From Anastrepha obliqua (taxonomy: Eukaryota; Arthropoda; Insecta; Diptera; Tephritidae): a stretch of DNA of 64,000 nt. Shown one piece after another: positions 53,601 to 64,000 of this stretch. Every line of letters starts with the position of its first letter. The first letter of the stretch is position 1. The stretch lies in assembly GCF_027943255.1 (NCBI RefSeq), contig NC_072895.1, positions 71,054,001 to 71,118,000 on the forward strand, in the 5' to 3' direction. The notes below the pieces were generated by a model, which was given only the letters and a program-made list of their open reading frames with translations, was not told the DNA's origin and made no database searches. The position numbers and the translations under genes were made by a program.

Positions 53601-55124
53601 GACAATCGCGCTGTTTCTATTTAAGCAGCATTAGAGGCGGGTAAATGAAAGTTCAGCGATATTTGGCAAAATTATCAAGTGATCTCGTTTATACGTTAAA
53701 TAAATTTTACCAGTTATGCCATGTGGAATAAGAGCAAATGAGAAAAGGGTATGATAGAAACCCTCAAATCACGCCAAGGCTGTGATTAAGAACTAATCAA
53801 CCAGTGCATACTGCAAACTTTTAACTTAAATAGAATTTTTGTATCTGCAACATTCTTTTCCCAAGTCATTTGGCTGTGTGTCCACTAAATTGGTCTAAAT
53901 TTTATTTGTATTTGATATATATCTATATTAGGTTATAAATTTATGATATTCTCGCAGATTTATTCGAAAGGTAAAATTGTTTGCTCTTATAGTTTCAGAA
54001 TATCAGAAATGAAAAAATTTACACACTCATGCTGGAGAACAGCGGCGCTACATCATTTTATCAGAAGTAACGCTAAATTTAAAAAAAGTGTATGAGTAGT
54101 AATAAATAAAAACGAATTAAGCATCCATCTATCAGTAGGAAATGTTGGTAATAAAAATTTTGGAATCAGTATTCAAGAGGTATATTTTATTATTCAACAC
54201 ACAAGTGGTTATTCGCCCCCATATCTGGCTAAAGGTAATAAAGGAAAATATTAAAATATTATGACTTTCCAAATAAAAGCGATGAAATATTACAAACAAA
54301 AGAGACGGAAACATTTACTAACTTATCTCATACTATCATCGTAAATGTCTTCAGTTACGGCTTTTTCCTGATTTATGTGCATACATATATAAAAGTACAT
54401 ATTACACTCTAGTATATACCTACACATCTACATTGAAATATATGTAAATGTTAGTTCGACAAAATACTAAACACTCACGCACAGCAACAAGCAAAGCAGT
54501 TGTTAGTGGAGACTGGGTGACACAACAAAATGCGCAAATTGCGGAAATTTTTCACATAACTCATTCCTTCAAATACAACAAATGACAACCGCAGCACAAA
54601 CGAATTTGTCAAAAATTACTTCGATAAACAAAAAAGAAAAATACAAGAACACAAACCACAAGATATGTATGGAATGCAAAGGGGGTGGCAACACGCCTAA
54701 ATTGAGTTGACAATGCCATGCAGCATTCGATAAAGTTTGTAAGGTTTAATAAGGTCGAAAGGTTAAGGTGATTCACTTTTGAATGTTGGAAACAAAACGC
54801 GCGTATAATTGCAAGCTTAGCAGAAAATGTTTGAATGACTGTAAATTTCAAAAAACTAAAAGTCTACTTTGGTGCATGCCACTATAGGTACGTACATGTA
54901 AATACTTGAGATAAATTAGCAAACACCCGGCATGCGTTACTCTGTTAACAGAGCAAAGTATAAATACATATGTAAAGGAGGGACCAACAGAATAACAAAT
55001 CAGCAGATATAGAAATCAAAGAGCATACAATTTTCCGGTTTATTGCTTTTGAGCTTTAACTGCATTTCCGCTTATTCCGCTTAATTGAGTTTGGCGCATA
55101 GTGCACATGCACATAAACCGATTT
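50610..55124. other. non-coding, one unexplained open frame
   Basis: AT-rich sequence with no recognisable mobile element. The minus-strand open frame 52540-52932 (130 residues, Met near 52932) is the longest here. It has stretches such as SMSHKTNRAINSISRNGSKC but no motif I know, and it is not supported by codon or family evidence. The piece 51140-51380 has CG-rich words (TTCGTTCGTTCGCTC) but no gene. Confidence 0.4.
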
Positions 55125-55276
55125 CATTTGGTTTTTGAGGTGCGCGTCTTGATGTTGTTCCACAAATGGAGGAACCTACAGTTTCAAGCCGACTCCGAAC
55201 GAGAGATATTTTTTATGAGGGGCTTTTTCATGGCAGAAATACACTCGGAGGTTCGGCATTGCCTGCCGAGGTCTTT
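55125..55276 (-). repeat. SINE copy, body only
   Basis: Reverse complement of the family body: CCTCGGCAGGCAATGC, TTTCTGCCATGAAAAAGCCC, GTAGGTTCCTCCATTTGTGG and CATCAAGACGCGCACC. Both the tRNA-like head and the tail are missing. Confidence 0.75.
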
Positions 55277-56164
55277 CATATTTTGGGACTATACTTTATT
55301 AGGTGTAGACACATAAATGTGTACATTAGGGTGTCCATAATTTGTAAGCAGAAGCATACTTATTCCTTCCGTAACACTCTAGAAACCTAATGCTGAAAAC
55401 AGTGAAGACCGCACGGAATCTCTTACCGCATGCCCTTACCGTGCACAAAAACTCACCCCTGAGAACAACTGCGTTCTTTTAATTACATATTTACAATACA
55501 TCGGTTTGTGTGTATATGTGTTTGGTTGTATCTACACAATGTTGCCATTGATATTTTTGCTTACACATTCTTTCACACATCCGCGTTATCAGTTACAATT
55601 TTTCATTGTTTAATAAACCAAAACCAAAAACCAACAAATGCAAATAGTTCATTTATCTATAATTAACATTATTCAACAGTATTTTTAAGCTATTTTAACA
55701 AAAATTATCATTTTTCTAAGTTTATTTTGTAAATTATTTCGAAATATACTGCTTGGCAACACTGCGTGGTGAGAGTGCAATCAGCTGGGTCGGAATTACG
55801 GAATTTTTTTTATAATCGTGAAATAAAATCTACGGTACTACGATACGGAAGGAAGGAACTTTTCGTTTACATGGGGTTCTCATTAGTTTGATCGAAACAG
55901 CTGAGTCGGAATTGCGTTTACAATTTTTGGGCTTCACTGTTTTCAGCATAAGGCTACTACCAAACGTAAGGCTATTAGAGAAAGTTGAGATGTACCGACT
56001 AGAGCTTGAAATTTTACAAATACATTTTGGAAAAACAAAAATGTTTTGATTGTTTTTGAATAACACCACCCTCAAGTTTTGTATTTTATTTTATTTCTCC
56101 ATGCTTTTATTTATAACTATGACTATGTCCAGTAATCCCTGCCATTTTCATAACTTCTCTATCA
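55277..56164. other. non-coding, no recognisable feature
   Basis: Contains two similar short stretches, ATCAGCTGGGTCGGAATTAC (near 55780) and ACAGCTGAGTCGGAATTGCG (near 55898), a weak local duplication. No gene. Confidence 0.4.
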
Positions 56165-56245
56165 TTTTGCACTGAGATTTGAACCTACGCACTCCCGAAT
56201 GGTAGGCACGCACTAACTCTTTGGCTACCAAAGCCGCTCTGCCAT
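56165..56245 (-). repeat. SINE head only
   Basis: The reverse complement reads GCGGCTTTGGTAGCCAAAGA then GTTAGTGCGTGCCTACCATT and AGGTTCAAATCTCAGTG. These carry A-box- and B-box-like motifs (TAGCCAAAGAGTTAG and GGTTCAAATCTC). The body is absent. Position and motifs match the SINE head, although a degenerate tRNA gene cannot be fully excluded. Confidence 0.65.
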
Positions 56246-58879
56246 GTCGGCTTAGATTTTTAATTTTATAATTTTCCTCGTTACGACGGAACCAACTTTG
56301 CTAGGGCAATACCATTACATACCAAATGCTATACTTTAAGGCATAATCTAGATCATTTCAAATTTGGATTCGATAGATGGCGCTGCAGTCCAGATATATT
56401 TCAACAAATCTTAAATATTGTTGCTAAAACTTTGAATCTTCTAAATGTCACACTTGAATCCAATCCGCCAGTCGAAGGTGGAAAGTGACAATATTCAGGT
56501 ATTCGTCCGAGGAAATTCTGCTCACTTTAACATTCTTAGCCCATTCACATTAAGATAGAAATCAATAAATTTTTAAATGGTAGAATAGAATCTTAATGAA
56601 AGTATATACATATAACAACTTCTATTGTTCCCGCAACGAGGCTTGTACCCACCTAACGAAGAATTATTACCCACGAAATGATTGATTCAGGGGGACGTTG
56701 TATTGTTTGAAAACACTGCATAAGTACGTCGAATGATCGCCTTTTTTTTATATGAAAGAAAACACCCAATACCGTCAAACAAATTCTGGAAATCATTACA
56801 ATTTTTGAGCGTCCTCGAGCTTCAAATTATAGTGGATATTACACTGGATGGGATATACACTCTAACCGCAGGTATCAGGTGCTAAAATGAATTCCTCTGT
56901 ACTACAAAACATCAGAAGCTCAACCAACGTTATCTAAGAGAATCATTTTTTTATTATTTCTATTATTTCTTAAGACTCAGGCTGTTACTGCCTTTAACCA
57001 AACTTATGTTTTGTACATTCAAGGCGTTATATGTACAGAAAAGACAAAATAACAGTTAGTCTAAAATCAAGCTTTATGAACCATCTTCCAGCACTTTAGC
57101 CTAGAAATAATTTGCTCCAAAATGAAAGTTCCAATAACTTTTTGAGCTACATATATAAACTTTAAAGCTACATTATAAAATTTATTTCACACTCATTGAA
57201 AATTACTGAAAAATGTACAATATGCTGCTTAAATTAATGGATGGAAATTTTATAGTCTAAAAAAATTCTCTTCTGGCAAGATATTTAAATAAACATATGA
57301 ACAATTCACGCAAAGTAATGAATAAGTGAGCAAACCAACCGACATTCTAAAAACACAGAAGAGAAAGAGAAGAACAGAGAAAGCGCCAAAAGCAGCTGCC
57401 AACTGCAAACTGTCGGCCGCCATTCATTTTTCGTTGGCACAGAATTGTGTTGTGCCTTTGAGCGACTAAAAAAACGTATTATTGCTTCCTAGCCGATGTT
57501 GGTTTGTTATCGACTTTGCTATATCTTTCCGGTCAACAGCAATACTGGAACAATATAAACGCTTTCATCGCCCACACTGCCTTTGGCCTAGAGTTTGCGG
57601 CCATATCAATTTAAAAGAGCTACAAAGAAAATCGAATCGGGTGCGCCAAACAAATCGTCCAAAAACAGTGAAATTAAAATCCAATAAAATTTCTGCTTTG
57701 GCGCAAAAACAATACAGTTGGTCTGGTTGCTGAAAAAAAGAAAAACACCAAAACAGCAAAACCAACAACAACGTAAGCTTTAGAATTTAATAGCAAAACG
57801 AAATATGCTGGCGAATAGTTGGCAAAAGGAATGTGGTGTTAGCCAAAGATTGTTATGAGCGTGGGTGTGGTTAGGCAAAACAAAAACTTTTCTGTGTACG
57901 TGTATGTGTGTGTGTGTATACATCATATAGCGTTTAGGCTTTATATGTTTGCTTTGAAAATGCCTGTTCCATACAAACGCTGGTGTTCTGGCTATCCTTC
58001 GCAGCTCTTTGCCGGTGACTTGGAGTGGCAGCAAATGGCGACTGCTGACTGGCAATCAAATGAAATGAACTTTTTGCATGACAATAAAACATTCAGCACC
58101 TTTATTGTTGGCACCATGCGTACACTTACATATACAAGTATAATAAGTATGTATGTGCTTACTCATATAATTATGTTTGTATATATGTAAGTATAAATAG
58201 TTTATAGTGCAAATTTTACCGTGTGGATAGAGAGGACTACAGCAAAAATAGACTTTTTTTAAATTTGTAACCTTTTAAAAGTAAGGAAATTGTTTTTTAT
58301 AGTCTCCAAGAACTTAAAAATAAAGAAATATTCAGCTTCGTGGCCTTTAAGTTTTTTTTGGGTTCACTGCTACTGGTTATATATTTTTTTTCTGGAGGTT
58401 TAAGAACTTCACGACAAATATAATGCCACACTACAATACACTATTTAAGTATAAATAATTATTCACTGGTGCCTATAAATTTTGCAAGTCTTTAACTGGG
58501 TGCTCATGTTTTTTCATAAATATGAGAAGGCGGCCATTGTACTATATGTTCTGCTCAAAGTAATAATTGTCGGCCTATACACACATACATCAGCATCACT
58601 CCAGTTAACGAAATAGGCAGCCCCTAATTACATTAATCTAACATCAGTAAATGAACGAGTTCTTAATAGACTCACCAATTCAATAGTAGTGCGCATTCTG
58701 GCAAAAATCGCTAGTTTGGAATGAGTTAAGAAGTAAGTAAAATGCATGGGTACAAGTTTTAAAAATAATTTATTACGAATTAAAACAATACGTAAAATGT
58801 TTATTATTGTTATTTCTTTAAATATGTTTTCTATTTTACATGATCTCGTTAGTAAAGTTTAAATTTATGTTACAAACGA
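56246..58879. other. non-coding, no recognisable feature
   Basis: AT-rich sequence. The interval 57360-57780 is less AT-rich, with an AGAGAAAGAGAAG purine tract at 57358, but I see no exon-like frame or splice structure that I could defend. A (GT)n-like run lies near 57898-57920. Confidence 0.4.
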
Positions 58880-59530
58880 ATATCAAATAATGAACAGGAA
58901 TATTGGTAGCTCTGGAAAACAATATTTGTTTTGCATAAAGTTTTGACTGCTCATTTTGCAACTAGTGCCAGTCTGGTCTTTTTCGAACTAGTATGACTAC
59001 TCCTATCAAATATCAATTAATGAACTAGAATTTTCTTAGTTCCGAAAAAGAATATTTGTTTTGCATAAAGTTTTCACTGATCATTTTGCAACTAGTGCTA
59101 TTCTGGTCTTTCGAAAACCGGTATGACTTCTTCCATTAAATACCAAATAAGCACTGGAATGTAGGTAGTTCTAAAAAAGATTATTTATTTTGCATAAAGT
59201 TTTGACTGCTCATTTTGCAACTAGTGCTAGACTGGTCTTTCGCGAACTGGTATAACTTCTCCCATCAAATACCAAATATGTAATGAACTAGAATGTAGGT
59301 AGAAGAAGAATATTAAAGCTCTTATTGAGCATTTTGCAACTATTAGAAGCCTAATGATTCACGAAGTAGTAGGACTTTTTCTGGGAAATACTTATTCATG
59401 AACTAGAATATTGAAAGCTCTACAGAAAACGATTTAAGCTTTACATGCAGCTCTAATTTATCATTTTACAGATAGTACAAATCTAGTCTTTTTGATCTTA
59501 TTTGACTTCTTCCATCAAATCCAAATTCAT
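58880..59530 (+). repeat. tandem repeat, about five units of roughly 130 bp
   Basis: The word ATTTTGCAACTAGTGC recurs at 58953, 59083 and 59212, as ATTTTGCAACTATTAG at 59331, and as ATTTTACAGATAGTAC at 59463. This gives periods of about 130, 129, 119 and 132 bp. Each unit also has TTTTGCATAAAGTTTT, GGTCTTT...ACTAGTATGAC-type sequence, CCATCAAATACCAAAT and ATGAACTAGAAT. Units 1-3 are close to each other; units 4-5 are diverged. No coding potential. It could be a local minisatellite or a sample of a satellite family. Confidence 0.85.
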
Positions 59531-59707
59531 AAACTAAAAAATTCGGGCGACCGCTAACCAAACTTACCAAAACTTACAAAAAAATTAGGTAGCTCATCGA
59601 TAAACACCCGATTTTTAGAAAAAAGTCCACCTATTTGATCATGCTCGATCATTTTATCACGCGCTCGAGTACTGAAACTGTTCAATGCAGCACTTGCAGA
59701 TTACTAA

Positions 59708-59750
59708 GGGAAAAAGCATGTCAACTTTGGGAAAAAGCATGTCAACTTTG
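59708..59750 (+). repeat. 21-bp tandem duplication
   Basis: Two perfect adjacent copies of GGAAAAAGCATGTCAACTTT plus one base. Immediately downstream lies the palindrome TGGGTAAATTTTACCCA (near 59806-59822), which shares its centre with the piggyBac-end palindrome but is probably unrelated. Confidence 0.85.
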
Positions 59751-61794
59751 CGTTGAAAAAATTATGTGGAGAGCGATTTTTTCTTCCCGCCCAGGCAATG
59801 GTTGTTGGGTAAATTTTACCCAGATCTTATTCAGTATCAATTGAAAGCAAAAAACACGGATGAAAATAATATTTGATTCAAAATTATTCTCTGTGTGGAC
59901 CAGCGATTGTATTTCGCCATGGTACACAATGTATCAATTTGTCTTTTTTAATGATTATAAAGTTTAGATTTAGAAAAAAAGTCTCCGTTTTCGCATACCA
60001 AAAGTGTGTAGTCATAAAACTATTTGCCTCAATAACCAATTTCAATCCATTTTTAATTGCTTTTCTTCACGGGTTTATGTTTGCTTTAGTTAAATTATTT
60101 CCTTGCTTTAAAAAAAGAAAACAATATCCGATTAACTCAACTTTTCCGTTTTTCCTATTTGCTCTGAACGCCATTTGACTTTGTAATTAATATTCAGTTC
60201 GCCTTTCAAAGTTTTTCCTTAGTAAGGCCAATTGCCATAACCACAGTAATTATTCTGGAATTTCCGTTATTGAACCGACCCAATATCGAAAAGACGATAA
60301 CTGCAGGAAATTCAAAAATTTAAATCGATAATCAATTCCAATCAACTGGTTCCTGAAATTGTCTATACCCTTGAGGCGGCTGAGATTTTTTTTGATTGGG
60401 GAAAAAATGCGAATACTCCCTTAAGCTTTCCAAGAGCAAAACACCACACTTGTTTTGTTAAAAAAAATACTCATTTACACTATAAAGCTAACCCTCATCA
60501 ATGCCTTCGTCATCAAAGCTTTATGGTCTTGATGGCCACACAGATTTGCATTTCAATAAAAATTATATATTCAGCTTAATTTTTGTGGTCTGATTTCATT
60601 TCCTCTCCGCCGTTTTTCATTTCCGTATAAACGCTTAGACAACAACAATGCTTTATAGTTATTTATTGTCACTTAAAGTGGCTGGAAACATTGTTGCTTC
60701 CGGCGTAAGGGTAAATTTTATAGTCACCGCACCAGTTAGAGGGAACACACTTAGCAGACGAGGAAAGAGTGAGGGAGTAAAGGATGTGAAATGAATACAT
60801 AAAAAGATTGGGCGATTTTAAGATGAAAGCAAAACAAACGAGCTGATAAAACAAAAATTATTACTAGTGTGAAAATGCGAGCCAAAGGACAAAAATGTAC
60901 GCTGACTATGTGCGGAGTGAAAGACAATAAAAGGGAAGCTATTGTATGCCTTTCCAAAGCAAAGAGTTACACGATATATTGTATGTAGTAAGAGTTATTT
61001 CAAAAATGCAACTGTTTCAACGTTTTAATATTTTTCGAACGTGTATGTATGTATAGTAGATATTTGTACAGGGCAGTCTAACTATAGAAATATTTATAAA
61101 TAAAGTTTTGTCAAATTTTCTGATCAAAATTTTGGTCTAGAAACGACATCAGAACTTGATGGAAGTGAGTAGCTTTATGCTTGAAAAACGTGCCTCATTG
61201 CCAAACTGTGCGTTGTTACATTGAGTATAATGTTTAGACTAGCTGCCTTTGCTTTCCGCCGACGTTGTTAATACTGGGGATAAACATGGTAAAAAGGCAG
61301 GACTGGTTTTCACCCCAAACTAGCGTAGAATGCAATTAATCTGCTCAATTTTTGCCGATAAGTGTTCGCATATTTTGTGATCTACTGTGATAATATCTAA
61401 CGGAAAACTCTTTACATGTTGAAAATAGATTGCGACATCTACAGATCCATTCGCCGGAAGTCAGTGCATCCACAGAGGATACCAGTTTAATTTGAGTTAA
61501 TAAAAAAATTTGGTTTTCTAAAATGCTGGTGGGAAGGAAAGCTTTGCTGCAGAGTCATGATTGCGAAATTTTTATGGAGCTTCTTTGGCCCAACACTTTT
61601 ATGACTTATGTGTGCATCGTTTTGGAAGGAGCTATAATTTTTCCAATTTTTTTAATTTTGCTTTAGTAAATTTTTGTCATATTTAGTTTTTATATTTCAT
61701 ATATCTTCATTTTGTATTGTTTTATATTTTTGTTTTTCTTGTACTTCCTTTTACTTTTTAATCGGAATAAATGAAAAAACCATAAATAATAATA
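59751..61794. other. non-coding, no recognisable feature
   Basis: AT-rich sequence. No gene or mobile element ends recognised. Confidence 0.45.
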
Positions 61795-62538
61795 TTAGGT
61801 GCGCAACTAAGTTCTCGCTGTTTGTCAATGGATGCCGCCAGCATTGTGTGCTAGTCGGTTCTAACATAACCTAAACATCCTAAACCAAGCTTAGACATAT
61901 GGTAAACAAACTGCTTCGACACATTAGTGATTTTGTTTTGGTTTCATATACTTTTGGTTTTGTGAAAATGTCCGATTTTGTGCTGAAAATGGATTTATTA
62001 CAGCCCGGTTATGCTTCTACGTCGTCGCCTCGGCCGAATATTCACGCTGCGAAGGTTATGCTATGTATTTGGTGAGACCAAGTTGGTGTTATTTATTATG
62101 AACTGTTAAAACCAAGCGAAACCATCACTGGGAATCGGTATCGAGGCATGAAAAAGTGATTCTACAGCATGAAAACCCTCGGGTTCACGTTGCCAAGCCC
62201 GTTAAAATCTGCGTGGAAACACTGAAATGGAAATCCTATCTCACCCGCTATATTCTGCAGATATTGCGCCGTCCGATTGTCACCTGTTTCGATCAATGGC
62301 ACATGGCCTAGCTGACCAGCAGTTCCATTCATATGAAGACATCAAAAAATGACTTGATCCGTGGATAGCCTCAAAAGATGAACGGTTTTACCGCGGCGGT
62401 ATACGAGATCTACCAAAAAGATGGGGAAAAAGTAGTAGCCGGCGATGGGCAATACTTTTAACGATTCACTTGTAACCATTTTTTCAGAATAAAGTTGTAT
62501 TTTCATAAAAAACAGCGAGAACTTAGTTGCGCACCTAA
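61795..62538 (+). mobile_element. mauritiana-like mariner, internally deleted, near-perfect ends
   Basis: TA at 61793-61794 and 62539-62540. The left end TTAGGTGCGCAACTAAGTTC continues TCGCTGTTT, and the right end is its exact reverse complement over about 29 bp. Length is 744 bp against about 1.3 kb for complete mariners. Contents: a start-like MSDFVLKM (61968), then a jump to PGYASTSSPRPNIHAAKVML, LCIWW and LLKPSETITGNRYR. A second jump reaches RHEKVILQHENPRVHVAKPV, and then a DYHLF-type C-terminus. Same family as 17158-17540. Perfect ends suggest fairly recent movement in trans. Confidence 0.88.
61968..62462 (+). pseudogene. mariner transposase remnant (mauritiana-like)
   Basis: Broken frames. 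The DNA-binding half and the first catalytic Asp (TGDEKW block) are deleted after MSDFVLKM. VMLCIWW is followed by a stop, and GVIYYELLKPSETITGNRYR is joined out of frame to the second-Asp block, which reads LQHENPR (usually LQHDNAR, so Asp has become Glu). The PPYSPDIAPSDYHLF region reads in shifted frames (ADIAPSDCHLFRSMAHGLA). The end is DIKK-stop-LDPWIASKDERFYRGGI and KRWGKSSSRRWAILL, with shifts. Confidence 0.75.
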
Positions 62539-62540
62539 TA

Positions 62541-63515
62541 ATAAAAAGAAAAGTAAAAGTAAGGTTACACTCTTAAAACAAATAAGTTAAATATTTTGCA
62601 GGCAAGAGATAAAAACAATCAACAAAGTCTTGGAATGATTGCTTTACTAGGCTGCGCTAGATCATGCATAACATCATATTCCATGAATGAGAAATTTTCA
62701 AGTTCGTTCTTTCCAATGAAGTCATAATATACACAAACAAATTGAGTTTTTTAATTTCTTTTTAATTGTGTTTATTTAATTTTATTTCACAAAAATGTTG
62801 GTTTACGGTACACCCTGTTAGTTCTCACACCTTCCCAAAATCAGTAAGCAGAGATATGCCACAGAGGAAGTCTGCACCAGCGCCGGCTTTATCGTGCCCA
62901 TTAAAGCTAATGACTGTAATAAATAATAATATATTTCACCTGTGTGCCACAGCGGTGCGCCAAAACAATAGAAATTATAGCAACAGCGCGCAGTAAAAAA
63001 CAAACAATGAATAAATAATATACTAAGAGTGATGAAAAAAAAAATGTTTTATACCTCGTGGAACGAAATTTAAAGTGAATTCGATAGATACTATACCTAC
63101 GTTTAATCATTTTTTTTAAAGATTTAGGATTTTAATAGACAAAAAAATGAAAAAATAAACAATTTAACTCTCTTGTTTTTATAAATATTTACCTCGATTA
63201 CTTTTGCTTGGATTGCAACATCCTGGATTGAGAAAAAATGCTTTCGAGTTTTTATCTATTTAAAGTATAATGATTGCTTAATGCACACAAATCAAACATC
63301 TAGTAGCTAACAAAAATAAGGCGATTTATAAATGGATCTGGTCAGCTGACATAAAACTTCACACTCAGTGTTTATCACATAATTCTTCACCGATAGTAAG
63401 ACAAAAAATGCATGAAAAATAATCCACTTAAGATAGTTGACACAGCTTGTAGTATTTCACTACCTTTTGGGCGCATCAATAGCACAACACCACCTTGCTC
63501 TATATACATATAGCA
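62541..63515. other. non-coding, no recognisable feature
   Basis: AT-rich sequence; nothing recognised. Confidence 0.45.
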
Positions 63516-63517
63516 TA

Positions 63518-64000
63518 ACAGATGGGCTGAAAAGTCACAGACCCAACATATAGATGGAACTAGTTTTATTGCATTTACCTCTTTTCAGTTAGTAATAACT
63601 TTAAAAAGTCACCTGCTTAAATTTCATGATATTCCACTCATTAGTTCGTGTGATATTGTGCTAAGAGTGACTCTACATACTTTTGTTATTTTCAAAACAA
63701 TGGATCAAACAGATTTTTTTGTTTTAATTTTACACTGCTTCTTGATGGGAATCAATACCGTTCCAGCGAAACAATGGCCCCAAAAGTGTTGTGGGGACTC
63801 CGCTCGATCAGAAACAACAGTAACACAATGGTTTGCTGACTTCAAACGTGGTCGATGATGCACAACGCTGTGAACGTCCAAATGATGCTGTAACACCAGA
63901 AAACTCCACAAAACCGTTTTGAATGATCGAAAAGTGATATCAAAAGAATGTATTTGCTTTATATTGCATGACTTGAACTTTAGCTCCCAGCGCCTACTGG
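63518..64000 (+). mobile_element. irritans-type mariner, 5' part, cut by window end
   Basis: TA at 63516-63517 is followed by ACAGATGGGCTGAAAAGTCA, a terminal repeat of the kind found in irritans-subfamily mariners such as Himar1. A transposase start follows at 63700. The element runs off the window, so its other end and completeness are unknown. Confidence 0.75.
63700..64000 (+). pseudogene. irritans-type mariner transposase N-terminus, frameshifted
   Basis: Starts MDQTDFFVLILHCFLMGINT then VPAKQWPQKCCGDSARSETT and VTQWFADFKRGR. This is the first helix-turn-helix of irritans-type transposases, which read like 'MDKEKFRVLIKHCFLMGKNTVQAKQWLDK'. A stop follows at GR, and the next block (VDDAQRCERPNDAVTPE, the inter-helix AERSGRP-type linker) is in another frame, so a one-base change occurred near 63855. 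More shifts follow (NSTKPF, stop; VISKECICFILHDLNF). Non-functional as it stands. Confidence 0.75.

Noticed and set aside
56165..56245. Possible tRNA gene
   Set aside because: A- and B-box-like motifs are present, but the acceptor and anticodon stems do not form a proper cloverleaf by eye, and the sequence matches the SINE head.
59806..59822. Palindrome TGGGTAAATTTTACCCA, similar in its centre to the piggyBac-end palindromes
   Set aside because: No TTAA-flanked ends or CCCTAGA motif nearby; the shared AT core is easily coincidental.
1..64000. CRISPR arrays, bacterial operons, rRNA genes
   Set aside because: No regularly spaced short repeats with unique spacers, no rRNA sequence, and all coding content is of eukaryotic transposon type.

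Overview
The window is an AT-rich piece of an insect nuclear genome. I recognise no host gene in it. It holds a tRNA-derived SINE family, several Tc1/mariner lineages, a piggyBac-like transposon, TTAA-flanked MITEs and APE-type non-LTR retrotransposons (R1-like, LOA-like and I-like). Simple repeats built on CATATGTATGTACATA-type words are scattered throughout. This mix suggests a higher fly (Brachycera), perhaps a tephritid fruit fly; that is an inference from repeat content, not from a host gene. The locus looks like a large intergenic or intronic region, or a transposon-rich block, because nearly everything recognisable is a mobile element and most copies are broken.

Layout, left to right. 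0-3 kb: a SINE copy, then an internally deleted mariner (707-1569) with both terminal repeats, then a collapsed SINE. 3-4.6 kb: 3' end of an I-like non-LTR element (RT thumb, RNase H, tail). 5.5-6.0 kb: a 499-bp MITE. 7.1-7.9 kb: a TTAA-flanked MITE. 8.3-8.7 kb: a second copy of the first mariner. 9.85-10.1 kb: rosa-type mariner N-terminal remnant. 11.85-12.7 kb: deleted Tc1 element. 13.6-15.0 kb: two different rosa-type (DD41D) mariner remnants. 17.2-20.5 kb: a mauritiana-like mariner end joined to a 5'-truncated R1-clade element ending in poly(A). 23.8-24.1 kb: the best SINE copy.

25.3-32.6 kb is the most informative part. An apparently intact LOA-like retrotransposon (26795-32068, 5,274 bp) has inserted into the reverse transcriptase of an older minus-strand element. 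It has an uninterrupted ORF1 (DUF4780-like) and an uninterrupted 1,199-residue ORF2 (endonuclease, reverse transcriptase, RNase H, C-terminal Cys/His motif). The two halves of the old element lie on either side, and a 7-bp target duplication (AGAGTCT) marks the insertion.

36.8-38.6 kb and 43.9-46.4 kb hold further minus-strand LOA/jockey-group fragments. Between and after them are SINE pieces, mariner remnants and a short MITE. At 47.4-50.6 kb a 737-bp MITE and a 2,472-bp piggyBac-like element sit back to back and share one TTAA. The piggyBac transposase keeps all three catalytic aspartates but has two in-frame stops and one frameshift. From 50.6 kb on the sequence is mostly featureless, with two SINE fragments, a roughly 130-bp tandem repeat of about five units (58.88-59.53 kb), a deleted mauritiana-like mariner with near-perfect terminal repeats (61795-62538), and the start of an irritans-type mariner cut by the window end (63518-64000).

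The only mobile-element genes that look able to make full proteins are the two ORFs of the LOA-like element. All other transposase and RT genes are visibly broken. All identifications rest on motif recognition by eye, not on database searches.
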